Part shown: positions 15,946-26,152 of the stretch, piece after piece
Position numbering within the stretch: position 1 is the first letter of the stretch
Layout of the letters: each line of letters opens with the position of its first letter
Assembly (NCBI GenBank): GCA_002332905.1
Contig: DDAM01000032.1
Coordinates: 1-33,723 of the forward strand
Reading direction: 5' to 3'
Length of the DNA stretch: 33,723 nucleotides
DNA from: Firmicutes bacterium UBA2058
GTDB taxonomy: Bacteria > Bacillota > Clostridia > Tissierellales > Sedimentibacteraceae
The notes under the pieces: model-generated
The model's input: the letters and a program-made list of their open reading frames with translations, nothing else
The model's database searches: none
Told to the model about the DNA's origin: nothing
Translations under genes and position numbers: made by a program

Positions 15946-16686
15946 TTACTTTTTTAGATTAATAATTCTATCTAAGTCTAGACCAGCCTCTACTGCTCTA
16001 TCAAGACCTAACTGATAATTTCCTATTGTATCTTTTATATGTGAATCACTATTAATAGCATATTTCAAATCATATTTTTTACATATTTTTATTTCTTCTA
16101 CATTTAAATGTGTATGGCTATTGTTTATTTCAAGTATTACATTATTTTTCTCAGCTACTTTAGCTATTTTGTCAATATCAACTAATATTTTATCTCCTGG
16201 GTGAGTTAATATATCTATTTTATAATTGTTTAATGCAGATACAATTGCATTTGTATTTCTTTGTATCTGTATTTCCTTTCTAAATCCAAACCTTTTAGCT
16301 AATTTATTTAAGACTATGAAATTCCAAAAATCTTTAAAGGTTTTATATTTGACACCCTTATGATAACCACATAGTATAATATCGCAATTATCAATTAGTT
16401 CCTTTGTTATATCTGTTTCACCTGACAAGCTTAATATGTTAGCCTCAACTCCAAATAAAATTTTTATTTGAGAGTATTTCTTATTTAAAGCTTCAATTTC
16501 AGATTTGATTTCTAAAATATGCTTCTTTCGAATTCCATAAAAAGGATGACCAATACCGTGGTTTGTTATAGCTATCTCATCTAGTCCCCTATTTATTGCT
16601 TCTATTACTATATCCTCTAATTTACTTTTCGCATGATTGTTTTTTGAAAATTTTGAATGCATATGATAATCTTTATTAATTTTCAC
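15946..16686 (-). CDS. PHP-domain phosphoesterase
   Basis: The 246-residue product is a PHP-family metal-dependent hydrolase: metal-binding blocks DYHMHSKFS at the start, AITNHGIGHP, ILTHPGD near residue 165 and INSDSH near 215. Relatives include histidinol phosphatases and the YcdX group, but no histidine genes are near, so the substrate is unknown. It starts with GTG immediately after the murB stop codon, with GGAG eight bases upstream inside murB, so the two are translationally coupled. Confidence 0.88.
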   Translation of the reverse strand: MKINKDYHMHSKFSKNNHAKSKLEDIVIEAINRGLDEIAITNHGIGHPFYGIRKKHILEIKSEIEALNKKYSQIKILFGVEANILSLSGETDITKELIDNCDIILCGYHKGVKYKTFKDFWNFIVLNKLAKRFGFRKEIQIQRNTNAIVSALNNYKIDILTHPGDKILVDIDKIAKVAEKNNVILEINNSHTHLNVEEIKICKKYDLKYAINSDSHIKDTIGNYQLGLDRAVEAGLDLDRIINLKK

Positions 16687-17607
16687 TTAAAATTCTCCTA
16701 TAACTTTAACTTCTGGTTCTAATGTAATATTAAATTTTTCATATACTGTTTTAATTATAATATCCATTAGCTCTACTACATCCTTACATGTAGCGTTGTT
16801 ATGATTTATTACAAATCCACTATGCATATCTGACACCATTGCTCCACCATGAACATAGCCTTTTAATCCAGAATCTTCAATAAGTTTTGCAGCAAAACCA
16901 TTTTCTGGTCTTTTAAAGGTACTTCCTGCGCTTGGATAGCTAAGGGGTTGACTTGATGTTCGCTTATCATTTAGTAGCTTTACTCTAGCAAGGATTTTTT
17001 CCAAATCTCCATGCTCTAAATTAAATTGTACTCCTAATACAATTAGATTGTCTGTTAAAACCTTGCTATCTCTATATCCAAAGTTCATTTCTTCTTTACT
17101 ATAAGTAAATATCTCTCCTTGTTGATTCATACAATCAACACTATAAACAACATCCTTTATTTCACCGTTGTAGGCTCCTGCATTCATTGCAACTCCCCCT
17201 CCTACAAATCCGGGTATTCCACTGGCAAATTCAAGTCCAGCCAACCCAAGATTTGCAGATTTTTTAGCTACAACTGATAAAAGTGCACCAGCACCTGCTT
17301 TAACTATATTATCTTCTACTGAAATATCAGAGAATTTATCTCCTATTTTTATTATAAGTCCTCTATAACCATTATCTGATATTAACAAATTAGTACCATT
17401 ACCTATTACATAGAATTTAGTATCATATTTTCTCGAAGTCTGTATGATTTCTTTTAATTCCTCTTTATTATTTGGTTCTATAAATAAGTCCGCGCAGCCA
17501 CCTATTCTAAAATAGCTGTGTTTTTTTAAATCCTCATCTGTTAAAATCTTACTATTTATTTTTAAAGATAATTCTTCAATATATTTTATATAATTATTAG
17601 ATTGCAT
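16687..17607 (-). CDS. murB: UDP-N-acetylenolpyruvoylglucosamine reductase
   Basis: This 306-residue flavoenzyme makes UDP-MurNAc, an early peptidoglycan precursor. Visible marks are the FAD-binding YVIGNGTNLLISDNG and ASGIPGFVGGGVAMNAGAY, the proton donor serine in YPSAGSTFKRP, and a final Glu block NITLEPEVKVIGEF. I chose the ATG at 17607 (AAGGAA upstream); the ATG at 17637 has no ribosome site. It heads the murB - PHP - rapZ - yvcK cluster. The promoter was not located with confidence. Confidence 0.95.
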   Translation of the reverse strand: MQSNNYIKYIEELSLKINSKILTDEDLKKHSYFRIGGCADLFIEPNNKEELKEIIQTSRKYDTKFYVIGNGTNLLISDNGYRGLIIKIGDKFSDISVEDNIVKAGAGALLSVVAKKSANLGLAGLEFASGIPGFVGGGVAMNAGAYNGEIKDVVYSVDCMNQQGEIFTYSKEEMNFGYRDSKVLTDNLIVLGVQFNLEHGDLEKILARVKLLNDKRTSSQPLSYPSAGSTFKRPENGFAAKLIEDSGLKGYVHGGAMVSDMHSGFVINHNNATCKDVVELMDIIIKTVYEKFNITLEPEVKVIGEF

Positions 17608-18002
17608 TATTTCTTTCCTTCCCAAAATATTAACCATTCTATAATTAGATTATTCTTAAATCAAAAATTAATTCTCTAATAAAATATAAAATTAAATTTT
17701 ATATTTTGTATTTAAAATTTATTTATTATGAAATTATATAATGCTTAGATTGTGTAATATCCTATAATTGTGTAATACTATTATAATAACATTTTTTAGC
17801 TAATATTAAAAGAATAATTATTTAAGTTTTTTAATTAAACTGTGAAATAAAAGTAAAATACAAGTATAGCTAGATAAGCTATTATTGTTTATTATTTTGT
17901 AAAAATATGTTATTATTGTTTCATAATCTCAAACTTTGTTTGAGCACATTTCAAATATTTATTGATAATACATTATAATACAAAAGATTTTGGAGAAAAG
18001 CT
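17608..18002. other. Divergent intergenic region murB / DUF445
   Basis: About 395 AT-rich bases without a gene. A TATAAT at 17974-17979 could serve the plus-strand DUF445 gene, but no good -35 is present. Two copies of TTGTGTAATA (17750-17759 and 17768-17777), spaced 18 bases, could be a binding site. A short ACTTTG/CAAAGT-like dyad is near 17930. No terminator was seen. Confidence 0.4.
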
Positions 18003-21000
18003 ATGGATATGCAATTATTAAATTTTATAATTCAACCAATTCTAGGAGGCGCAGCCGGATATATAACTAATGAATATGCTATTAATATGCTCTTTAATAC
18101 ATATACACCTTTTAAATTAGGTGGCGTCATACCTAAAACAAGGGAAGAATTTATTGAAAATATAAGTAGATTAGTAGAAGAGGATATAATAAACAAAGAA
18201 AAAGTAAATTCTATATTAATGGATGATGCATTTATAAAAAACTTTGATAATTTAGTTGAGGATTTTTTTGTAAAGAGTCTTTATGAAGCATCCGACAATC
18301 TTAAGGTTAATAGTATTGGTTGTCTCTCTGAAATGCTTGATGAAACTCATAAATTTTTATATAATCAAGTAGAACTGAATTTGCCTGAAATTATTGAAAT
18401 TTTATCAAAGGAAGTAAAACTTGAGCATGTAGTTGATAAAAAACAAATAAATCACATAACAAGCTCTTTATATGATTATTCAGTTAAAAAAATAAAAAGC
18501 AATGATATTATAATTAAGCTTATAGATAGTTTAATTGAAAATAACAAAACTATATCTTTTAAGGAAGTATTAGGAGAGAATATCTCACAAGAAATTATAA
18601 AAAACATATCTGGCTTAACTTTTGATATAGACGGCTTTAAAGCTAAATATGATAATGATATTAATATTTTACTAAACGATGTACTTATAAGAACTAATTT
18701 ATATAATTCATTGTGCGGCTTTATTGAAAATATATTAGGTGAAAATAGAAATACAGTATTAAAGTTTATAGATTCTAAAATAAACGAATTTACAAAGCTT
18801 GAAGAGTTTAATAATTTAGTGCTTGATTTATCATCTAGTCTTATAGAATACGGCAAAAGCATAGACATAGCTTTATTGGATTTAGTTAATGATAGCTTCA
18901 TAGATAAAATAAAACACATAATTATTACATTAGCTCCCGATATTAACAAATTAATAATAGAATTTGCTAAAGAGAATAATACTGAGCTTAAAATAATTAT
19001 GACTGAAGCTATAAATGAGACTATCAATGAGCAGGATGCAACAAAAAAAGCATTGTTAGGAATGGCAAAGGGAAGTATAGTAAACAGTATAGTAAATAAT
19101 GATATTGCCGACACACTTAAAAATATATTAGATGACGTAAATAACATTGAAAATATAAGTACCTTGTTGTCAGTTAAAATTAAACATCTTCTTAATAATA
19201 CTACAGTAGCTGATTTGGTGCGGACTTTAGAGGAAAAAAATATACTTACTTCAAATAGTTTATCAAATTTTATACTGGATTTTACAAGAAAAAATACATA
19301 TACTCTTGTAGAAAAATTATTTGATAGTCTCGTGCCTGCATTAAAAAATAAATTTATTGAAGCTATCATAAATAACAAGATTATAGAAGTATTAAAGGAT
19401 AAGGTTATTTTCTCAGATAAGCTTATAAGTACTGCACAATTAAAATTAGAAAACTATTTAGTTAACGCTTTAAATACAGAAATTTGCGAAATTACAAAAA
19501 GTATTTCTCTTGATAAACTAAATTTACAGGATAAGCTTAGTACTATACTAGCAGATAATAAAGAAAAAATAGTGAAAAATATAGCTTATGATATAAATAA
19601 CTATATTCAAAACAAAACTATATATGAAGCTGTAAAAGGAATCTCATTTGACAATATAAACAAGGAAGCTGCACATTTTATAGATAAAAAATTAACTGAG
19701 CTTAAATCAAATATATCTGACTTAGAATTTTATGAGATTATAAACAAATTAAATGACATAGATGGGGTGCAAAAAAACAGCTCTGAAGCACTTAGAGGTC
19801 TGATAATTGATAATCTTGAGGATATTCTTCAAAGCCTTATAAAGGGGGTTACAGTTAACAATTTAAATAAACTTGATGATGATAAGCTGTGCGAGATGGC
19901 TAAAAGCTTTATGGGTAATAACCTAAAACCTATTATGTTATTTGGTGGAATGCTCGGAATTATTGCAGGTATTATTTTAGCAATACTACAGCCTAATTCA
20001 AGTGTATTCGCTCCATTTTCACTGTCAAGTGCTGTTACCTATGGACTTGTAGGATATTTGACAAACGCTATAGCTATAAATATGCTGTTTAAACCATATA
20101 ATGAAATTAAACTTATACGAAATATTCCATTTTTGAGGCATTTTTCTCTTGGATATATTGCAAAAAACAAAACAGCACTAGCAGATAATATGTCCTATGC
20201 TATCAGTGAATACCTTTTAACAAAGGACAGTATGAATGAACTAATTAATGTAAATAACAGCAAAATTAAAATAAGTATGATAGAGGGAATGACTAAAAAC
20301 AATTACGAGTCAGCTATTAATATTTTAACAAACAACAAAGCCTCTATTTTAAAGACAATAGATAAGTATATAGTTGGACTTATAAATTCAAATTTAGATA
20401 ACATAAGCAACGGTTTCACTTACGAATTAGATAAAATAAACCTAATCAATATTTTAAATAACAATAAGGATAAAGCTGCAGAGTATCTAAAACGATCAAA
20501 GGATAAATACGACAAATTAATATTGGTTGGATTAAAAAAACTTTCTCACAGTAGCTATCCAATAGCTTCTATGCTGCCTGATTCATTTATAGATAATATT
20601 AAAAATGTAGCAAAATCAAAATTGTATGATAGCGCAAACTTGTTCATAAATAAGCTAAATTATCATGATTTAAAAAGCATGCTTTCTGATTATAATGAAA
20701 GTTACCATAAAATTATAGACACAAGCATATCCAAGCTTATACCTATTGATAATTTAGAAAAGCTAAATAATTTAGCAACAGAAAAGCTTAAAGATATTGA
20801 TATAAAAAACAAGCTAGCAAACGGAATTAACTCAAGACTTAATAGTGAAATAGAACTAGGGCAAATACTTAACGGAGAGGTTAGCAAAATTTCAAACAAG
20901 GCATTAAATAGCTTTTTCGATAATGCTAAAGATAATTCACAATCAATATTAAAACTGATTAAGCCTAGTGTGTCGAATGCAGTACAAAAAAAGGTTACTT

Positions 21001-22097
21001 CTAATCTTAGCTTTTTAGTTAGAGGTGCCTATAATATGATTGATGGCAATAAAATTGTAGATACAGCTGTAGAAAAGGTGCTATTATATAAACTGCCTAA
21101 GCTTATATCTGAAAAAAAAGAGAGCTTATACAGCGGCACATTAGATTTGCTAAATAATAAGCTTTTATGCTTACAGCTAAAAGATTTTGATCTATCTATC
21201 AATCAAGATTTTATTAATGCCGCAGTAGATAGCATTGCAGAAACTAAAAATACAAACAAGATAAAAGAATTATCTTGTTGTCTTGTTGATGTAATTAAGA
21301 CACATACCTCTAGCTTAGCATTACGTGACATCCTTAAGTCATTATCATTAGACAATATTGATGAGGCATTTGTTAAATATAACGAAGAATTGACTATACT
21401 TATAAACGAGATACACACAATGGTTGAATCTAATAAAACTGATTTAATCGAAATGATTCAGGATGTATTGAATAGATACTTGAATGATAAAACTATGACT
21501 ACAAGCATAAGCAATTTATTTGAGAACATTAAAGATAATGATATAGCTAATATATCAAGAAATATTTCTAATATTGTATCAGATGATAGCTTCATAAATT
21601 CAAGTATTGATAACATAATAGCTAATATAGACAGCTCCAATGAAAATATAAGCTTATTTGATTTTGCAAATGAAGATGATTTAAATCAAGCTATTAAAAA
21701 TACTGCAAGAAATTTAGTAACTAATAACAAAATAAGAGAGCATTTCTACGGTGTTTCGGCAAATGTTTTTGATGATGCTGTTAAAGATGGTTTTAGCTTT
21801 ATAAACAATGAAGCTAAGAACTACTTTATAAGCATTATAACTGAGGCAAGTATTATTACACTAAAAAACAACCTTAGTGATATATTAAAAGATATAGAAT
21901 TTGACAAAATAGCAAAAGAACAGATAAACGCTATGAAGCCTAGAAAAATTCACACTATGTTTAACTCATTTGCAGGTAAGTATTTTGGAAGGCTAATGGT
22001 ATACGGTTTAGGCGGTGCTGTATTTGGCATTAATATAATTGCTGGAGCCATTTTGGCAGCTGCATATGGAATAAAGAATATAATAAAAAAACCTTAG
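18003..22097 (+). CDS. Giant duplicated DUF445 membrane protein
   Basis: The 1364-residue product contains two DUF445 units. Unit one opens at the N-terminus with GGAAGYITNEYAINMLF and a first membrane segment. Unit two opens after a two-helix segment near residues 645-695 with YGLVGYLTNAIAINMLF. In both the block is followed by a basic stretch containing IP and then a long helical region rich in Asn, Asp, Lys and Ile (roughly 600 residues each). The C-terminus has a last glycine-rich membrane segment (MVYGLGGAVFGINIIAGAIL). Ordinary Firmicute DUF445 proteins (YheB type) are about 370-400 residues, so this one is unusually long. Function unknown; I infer a long membrane-anchored helical rod. 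The ATG at 18003 follows GGAG. It is monocistronic, with a terminator overlapping its stop. Confidence 0.85.
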   Translation: MDMQLLNFIIQPILGGAAGYITNEYAINMLFNTYTPFKLGGVIPKTREEFIENISRLVEEDIINKEKVNSILMDDAFIKNFDNLVEDFFVKSLYEASDNLKVNSIGCLSEMLDETHKFLYNQVELNLPEIIEILSKEVKLEHVVDKKQINHITSSLYDYSVKKIKSNDIIIKLIDSLIENNKTISFKEVLGENISQEIIKNISGLTFDIDGFKAKYDNDINILLNDVLIRTNLYNSLCGFIENILGENRNTVLKFIDSKINEFTKLEEFNNLVLDLSSSLIEYGKSIDIALLDLVNDSFIDKIKHIIITLAPDINKLIIEFAKENNTELKIIMTEAINETINEQDATKKALLGMAKGSIVNSIVNNDIADTLKNILDDVNNIENISTLLSVKIKHLLNNTTVADLVRTLEEKNILTSNSLSNFILDFTRKNTYTLVEKLFDSLVPALKNKFIEAIINNKIIEVLKDKVIFSDKLISTAQLKLENYLVNALNTEICEITKSISLDKLNLQDKLSTILADNKEKIVKNIAYDINNYIQNKTIYEAVKGISFDNINKEAAHFIDKKLTELKSNISDLEFYEIINKLNDIDGVQKNSSEALRGLIIDNLEDILQSLIKGVTVNNLNKLDDDKLCEMAKSFMGNNLKPIMLFGGMLGIIAGIILAILQPNSSVFAPFSLSSAVTYGLVGYLTNAIAINMLFKPYNEIKLIRNIPFLRHFSLGYIAKNKTALADNMSYAISEYLLTKDSMNELINVNNSKIKISMIEGMTKNNYESAINILTNNKASILKTIDKYIVGLINSNLDNISNGFTYELDKINLINILNNNKDKAAEYLKRSKDKYDKLILVGLKKLSHSSYPIASMLPDSFIDNIKNVAKSKLYDSANLFINKLNYHDLKSMLSDYNESYHKIIDTSISKLIPIDNLEKLNNLATEKLKDIDIKNKLANGINSRLNSEIELGQILNGEVSKISNKALNSFFDNAKDNSQSILKLIKPSVSNAVQKKVTSNLSFLVRGAYNMIDGNKIVDTAVEKVLLYKLPKLISEKKESLYSGTLDLLNNKLLCLQLKDFDLSINQDFINAAVDSIAETKNTNKIKELSCCLVDVIKTHTSSLALRDILKSLSLDNIDEAFVKYNEELTILINEIHTMVESNKTDLIEMIQDVLNRYLNDKTMTTSISNLFENIKDNDIANISRNISNIVSDDSFINSSIDNIIANIDSSNENISLFDFANEDDLNQAIKNTARNLVTNNKIREHFYGVSANVFDDAVKDGFSFINNEAKNYFISIITEASIITLKNNLSDILKDIEFDKIAKEQINAMKPRKIHTMFNSFAGKYFGRLMVYGLGGAVFGINIIAGAILAAAYGIKNIIKKP

Positions 22098-22117
22098 AAT
22101 TTACTAAATTCTAAGGT
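22091..22117. terminator. Bidirectional terminator after DUF445
   Basis: ACCTTAGAATTT and AAATTCTAAGGT make a perfect 12-pair stem with an ACT loop. T-runs follow on both strands (TTTCTTTA on plus, TTTTTTT on minus). The DUF445 stop codon lies inside the left arm; the minus-strand gene stops at 22122. Confidence 0.9.
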
Positions 22118-22121
22118 TTCT

Positions 22122-23525
22122 TTATTTAATTCGTATATAATAGTTTTTAGTATATTTATAGATATTATTGTCAAGTTTTTCAGAATTTTCTCCATCCTCA
22201 AATAAATTATTTAATTCCTCTATTATGAAATCGTACAAATATTCTATACTTCCACCTCTTGAAAAGCTAGTTTTATGCTGTTCCTGTGACTTAGCATCAC
22301 TCATTATGTTTGATGTTACTGTATTCATAAGATTTACCTGTTCAGCTATTTTTTTATATCCAAGCTTAGCAAAAGTTGCCATATATGTGTTATTAACAAA
22401 ATTATCATCAACACCAAGTCTATTAATTATTAAAGGGCTTTTTAATGCAGGTAAATAGTATATATTAATTCCGCCATGATTATTAGGAGGCGACATAATA
22501 TTATAATATGCATCTGTAAGCAATTCACTGGCTATTTTATATACATTTTTATCATGATTTCTCTTATAAATAAAAATACATGGAGTTTTAAGCTTACATC
22601 TTGCATAGTAATTATCAAGCAGTACAGGTGTTTTATTACTAAAATCTGAACTAGCCTTATTATAATCAACAGTATTAAATGGGAAAATTGCGTAGGTAGA
22701 CATTAGCACCTGTTTTGATGTAGTATCATATATTTCATTATCATTCATTTCTACAGATACTTCATCATTATTTCCCAAAAGCAAATCATAATTAAATTTA
22801 TCATTATAATAGCTATTAAAATCATTATAAATTTCTAAAATTGTTTTTTTAAGCAATTGTCTGTATTCTTCCTCCGCCATATCATGAGGATTAAGTAGGT
22901 CAGCAGAATTAAGTTTATTCTTGTCAATATAGTAATCTATTGTATAGTAATACTCTTGCTTGTTTAACCTAAATCGTGCGCCTTCCTCCTTTAAACTCTG
23001 CCTAAGATCTAAAAATTCACTATATATGTATAGCTTATTTGAACTTACATCAATATCATAGTAATCAAAAATATCTTTGTTTACCAGAACACACTCACTG
23101 TATACTCCCATTGGTACGCAATATTTTTCCTTAAATATGTCAAAATAATTATCTTTAGTATAATTTTCAATTTTATTATAATCATCATGATATTTTTGCA
23201 GACTATACAAACTTTTAGAATCATCTATAGTAAAAGCATTTTTTGTAGATAGTGCTATATTTCTTTTAAATACATAATCACTATATGGAATATCCTTATA
23301 GCTATATTTTACTTCCTTCGCAGGTATACCTTTTGCATTTGAATTATAAACAATAACATTTACAATATTACTTATTATACTATTGTATGCTTGTTCCTTT
23401 TCGTATTCATACCACCAAATTTCTACAGTATTAATCTCATTTTTATTTTTAATATTGCCTAAAAATATCATTAATAGAAATAATAAAATAAAAATACATA
23501 TTAAAGCTTTAATAAATTTTTTCAT
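22122..23525 (-). CDS. Membrane-anchored solute-binding-like protein
   Basis: The 467-residue product has a hydrophobic N-terminal segment (about 7-24) without a lipobox cysteine, then an extracellular region that reads like a divergent family 1 solute-binding protein: VEIWWYEYE near the start, KYCVPMGVYSECVLVNKDIF, and a C-terminal region with SPPNNHGGINIYYLPALKSP. The likeness is general and not strong. It is the last gene of an operon with two permease remnants, a fusion-protein-like gene and an FtsX-like gene. Its start overlaps the previous stop (TAATG), so translation is coupled. If it is a binding protein, it is anchored rather than lipidated. Confidence 0.6.
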   Translation of the reverse strand: MKKFIKALICIFILLFLLMIFLGNIKNKNEINTVEIWWYEYEKEQAYNSIISNIVNVIVYNSNAKGIPAKEVKYSYKDIPYSDYVFKRNIALSTKNAFTIDDSKSLYSLQKYHDDYNKIENYTKDNYFDIFKEKYCVPMGVYSECVLVNKDIFDYYDIDVSSNKLYIYSEFLDLRQSLKEEGARFRLNKQEYYYTIDYYIDKNKLNSADLLNPHDMAEEEYRQLLKKTILEIYNDFNSYYNDKFNYDLLLGNNDEVSVEMNDNEIYDTTSKQVLMSTYAIFPFNTVDYNKASSDFSNKTPVLLDNYYARCKLKTPCIFIYKRNHDKNVYKIASELLTDAYYNIMSPPNNHGGINIYYLPALKSPLIINRLGVDDNFVNNTYMATFAKLGYKKIAEQVNLMNTVTSNIMSDAKSQEQHKTSFSRGGSIEYLYDFIIEELNNLFEDGENSEKLDNNIYKYTKNYYIRIK

Positions 23526-24607
23526 TATATTTCTCCTGTTAATTTCTCAACATCAATATGTCTTTTGGCTTTTGTTATACAAAATTTAGTCATAAATACT
23601 ATGAAAGTAAGAAATATAAGTGCCAAATATGTAGACAGTATACCTAATATCGCTAAAGAAATATCCGTAAACCCATATTTGAAAAAATAGTTCAATAAAT
23701 TAACAAGCAATATTATTGTATTTTTTATGCTTGTATATGATGTAGGATTTAATGAAAAAGATGTCCTAATATTAATTATCAAAACAAATAGTATTAATAA
23801 AACAATTAAAAAAACAAATGCTGCAATTATTTTCCCTATAACAGTAAATATTGATTTTATGTTTTGTTTATCCGAAAGATAGTCTCTTAAATATATATCA
23901 TACTTTAGTTCTTTATATTTTTTTATCATAACCTTTGTTTGATTAATAATATTTTTTTGTATATGTATAAACCCTATAAGAGCCTGAATAAAGCAAATTA
24001 TTAAGATTATTTTTTTTAAAATATCACTTACATCCTCATATGCTATTGAGCTGGCAATCTCAATACCCTCTGATTTTATAAACCTAAGCATTGTTTCAGA
24101 ATTTATATATTTGTTTGGGTTATCAGAATCATCTAAAATCAAATACAATCTCTGTCGTCTTATCTGATTATTTTTTAATATCTCTGTATCGCAGTAATAT
24201 GACTCATTACTATTCTTTATAATAGCCCGTAAATTATATTCACCTATCTTTGTTGTTATATGACTGTTATTTTTATTGATAATGTATCTTTTATCAAGAT
24301 ATTTATCTCCTGCAATCAGTGTGTCCTTGTCCACATTAATTCCATAATCTTCTACCTTGCGATTTCTAAGAATAATATTAAGATTTCCTGTGTAAACATT
24401 AACGTTTCCTTCTGCTGAAAGAATTTCATAAATATTCAGATGCTCATAAGGATACTTTTCATTTAGCACATAGGAGATTTTCTCAGGTGTGTAACATTCC
24501 TTTAGGTATATCTCTAAAATACTTGATGGATAATATTTATCAAAAATAACAAGTATAAAAACAGTAATTATCAAAAGTATATTTATAAAAACAATGGACC
24601 GCTTCAT
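23525..24607 (-). CDS. FtsX/MacB-like membrane protein
   Basis: The 360-residue product has the order: membrane helix (6-22), extracellular domain of about 170 residues, helix (about 198-218), cytoplasmic loop with many Lys, and two more helices (about 262-285 and 315-345). This is the MacB/FtsX permease topology, one helix plus domain plus three helices. No strong sequence motif supports it. It overlaps the previous gene by ATGA and the next by TAATG. MacB-type permeases usually work with an ABC ATPase encoded beside them; none is here. Confidence 0.5.
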   Translation of the reverse strand: MKRSIVFINILLIITVFILVIFDKYYPSSILEIYLKECYTPEKISYVLNEKYPYEHLNIYEILSAEGNVNVYTGNLNIILRNRKVEDYGINVDKDTLIAGDKYLDKRYIINKNNSHITTKIGEYNLRAIIKNSNESYYCDTEILKNNQIRRQRLYLILDDSDNPNKYINSETMLRFIKSEGIEIASSIAYEDVSDILKKIILIICFIQALIGFIHIQKNIINQTKVMIKKYKELKYDIYLRDYLSDKQNIKSIFTVIGKIIAAFVFLIVLLILFVLIINIRTSFSLNPTSYTSIKNTIILLVNLLNYFFKYGFTDISLAILGILSTYLALIFLTFIVFMTKFCITKAKRHIDVEKLTGEI

Positions 24608-25563
24608 TTTACTCTCACCCTTGAGCCATTTTTTATTGCAGAGGTAGCATAATTAACAATTTTTAGCTGATTATAATCTACAATCATATTATCATCATTA
24701 TTTATGTAAATAGCCGCCTTAGAGGAGCCAACTGAATATATATAAGCATCTCTTAGTATAACTCGTGATTGTTTTCCGAATATTGTATCTTCTTCAATTA
24801 TGCCATAAACATAACAACTCGTATTATCATTAATTTCACCTATAGGTATTAAAGCAGATATAGGTACAATAATTGCGTTATATTCCTCTCTCAATTCTAC
24901 TACTATATTAGCAGTATTATTTATGTTAATTTTTTCATTTGATTTTTCATTAAGAGAAAAATAAATCCTGTTATAATCCGCAAATTTTTTTACGTTGGAT
25001 ATATTCGCTTTTACCCTTTCGCTATAATTATTTTTATAATAATAAATTTTTGTATTTTGACTTGTTAATTTATATAAAACACTGTCGTTTACTTCAGTTA
25101 CAATTTCAAGGCTATCTGCATCATGAACCGAATATTTTATTATAACCTCTCCTTCTTCAATAGCATTCTTATCATTTATATATTCAATGTAAATATCTTT
25201 GTTAACCCTATATACTCCATCTTCACTTATTTGAAGATTGTTTTTTATATTATCTGTAAGCGTCTCTGTATCAAATAGAATTATTGGGGTATTTGCACTA
25301 ACGATTTGTGAATTCTCAGCATTTATTTCTTTCGAATACAATTTTTCAGGTGCTTTAACTTCTATTGTGTTTTGTGCTATAACATTACCAGTAAGCCTAA
25401 ATGTTTTTGTTATAGCTCCTCCGTTACTTGCATTAACTGCACTTACAACAGGTGTACTGTAGTCCCTTACTAAAAACATTAGAAAACCTAGTACTAAAAA
25501 AGTACATAGAAATCCTAAAAACATCTTTGATATTTTTTTTAATAGTTTTGTTATCATCTGCAT
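24604..25563 (-). CDS. Membrane-fusion (HlyD/MacA-like) adaptor
   Basis: The 319-residue product has one N-terminal membrane helix and then halves of a lipoyl/barrel-sandwich fold (FRLTGNVIAQNTIEVKAPEK, and later SEDGVYRVNKDIYIEYIN followed by EGEVIIKYS), with almost no coiled-coil hairpin between them. Beta-barrel and membrane-proximal-like segments follow (EYNAIIVPISALIPIGE). That fits a short membrane-fusion protein of the YknX/MacA sort. I chose the ATG at 25563 behind GGAG. It overlaps the FtsX-like gene by four bases, so the two should be made together. Confidence 0.65.
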   Translation of the reverse strand: MQMITKLLKKISKMFLGFLCTFLVLGFLMFLVRDYSTPVVSAVNASNGGAITKTFRLTGNVIAQNTIEVKAPEKLYSKEINAENSQIVSANTPIILFDTETLTDNIKNNLQISEDGVYRVNKDIYIEYINDKNAIEEGEVIIKYSVHDADSLEIVTEVNDSVLYKLTSQNTKIYYYKNNYSERVKANISNVKKFADYNRIYFSLNEKSNEKININNTANIVVELREEYNAIIVPISALIPIGEINDNTSCYVYGIIEEDTIFGKQSRVILRDAYIYSVGSSKAAIYINNDDNMIVDYNQLKIVNYATSAIKNGSRVRVK

Positions 25564-25582
25564 CTCACTCCTTCCAAACACC

Positions 25583-26152
25583 TTAGTCCTCTCTTATGTT
25601 TTCTTTTACGGCTATACTGCTTACTTTTATTTTTGCTTTGATAGCTAAATATATAATTGGGAACATAAACAGCATACTTCCTGCATAGTATATTTCCTTT
25701 TTATATGAATATATAGTATTTAAGTATATTGAAACAGGCATTTTAGACATACTGTTTAAAAATACAAGTGCTTGCTCAATAATGTTCCAATTTTCAACAA
25801 AATTTAAAATACATAATGCTAAAATAGCATTTTTTGAGTATGGTATTACTACCTTTGTTAATATCTGAAATCTGTTAGCTCCATCTATTTTAGCCATTTC
25901 ATATAAATGGTTAGGAATAGATTCAAAGAACTGCTTTAAGAAAAAAACTCCAATAGTACTAAATATACCCGGTAATATTATAGCCAAATGAGTATCAAAT
26001 AGCGTAATTCCAATATATTTTTCAATACTGCTATATAAAAATACATTCGGAATTAGGGTTATCTGCAATGGCAAAAGCATTAAAAATATATACAATAAAA
26101 AAATAATTTCAGAAAGCTTGCTTTTTCTACGAGCAAAATAATATGCTGCTGT
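25583..26152 (-). pseudogene. MalG-type ABC permease, N-terminus lost
   Basis: The frame opens after a TGA at 26155-26153 and runs 189 codons. It begins in the middle of a MalG-type sugar permease (AAYYFARRKSKLSEIIF, the loop before the third membrane helix). It continues with LPLQITLIPN, the EAA loop LYEMAKIDGANRFQILTK, and the C-terminal helices. Roughly the first 90-110 residues of the family are missing. The apparent start TTG at 26095 is only an in-frame codon with no ribosome site. The upstream MalF-type gene runs into it in another frame. Both are remnants of one deletion. Confidence 0.7.

Noticed and set aside
18476..19378. A 300-codon minus-strand frame inside the DUF445 gene.
   Set aside because: It is antisense to a gene with a clear start, repeated domain motif and terminator; its hydrophobic reading follows from the Asn/Asp/Lys-rich sense strand.
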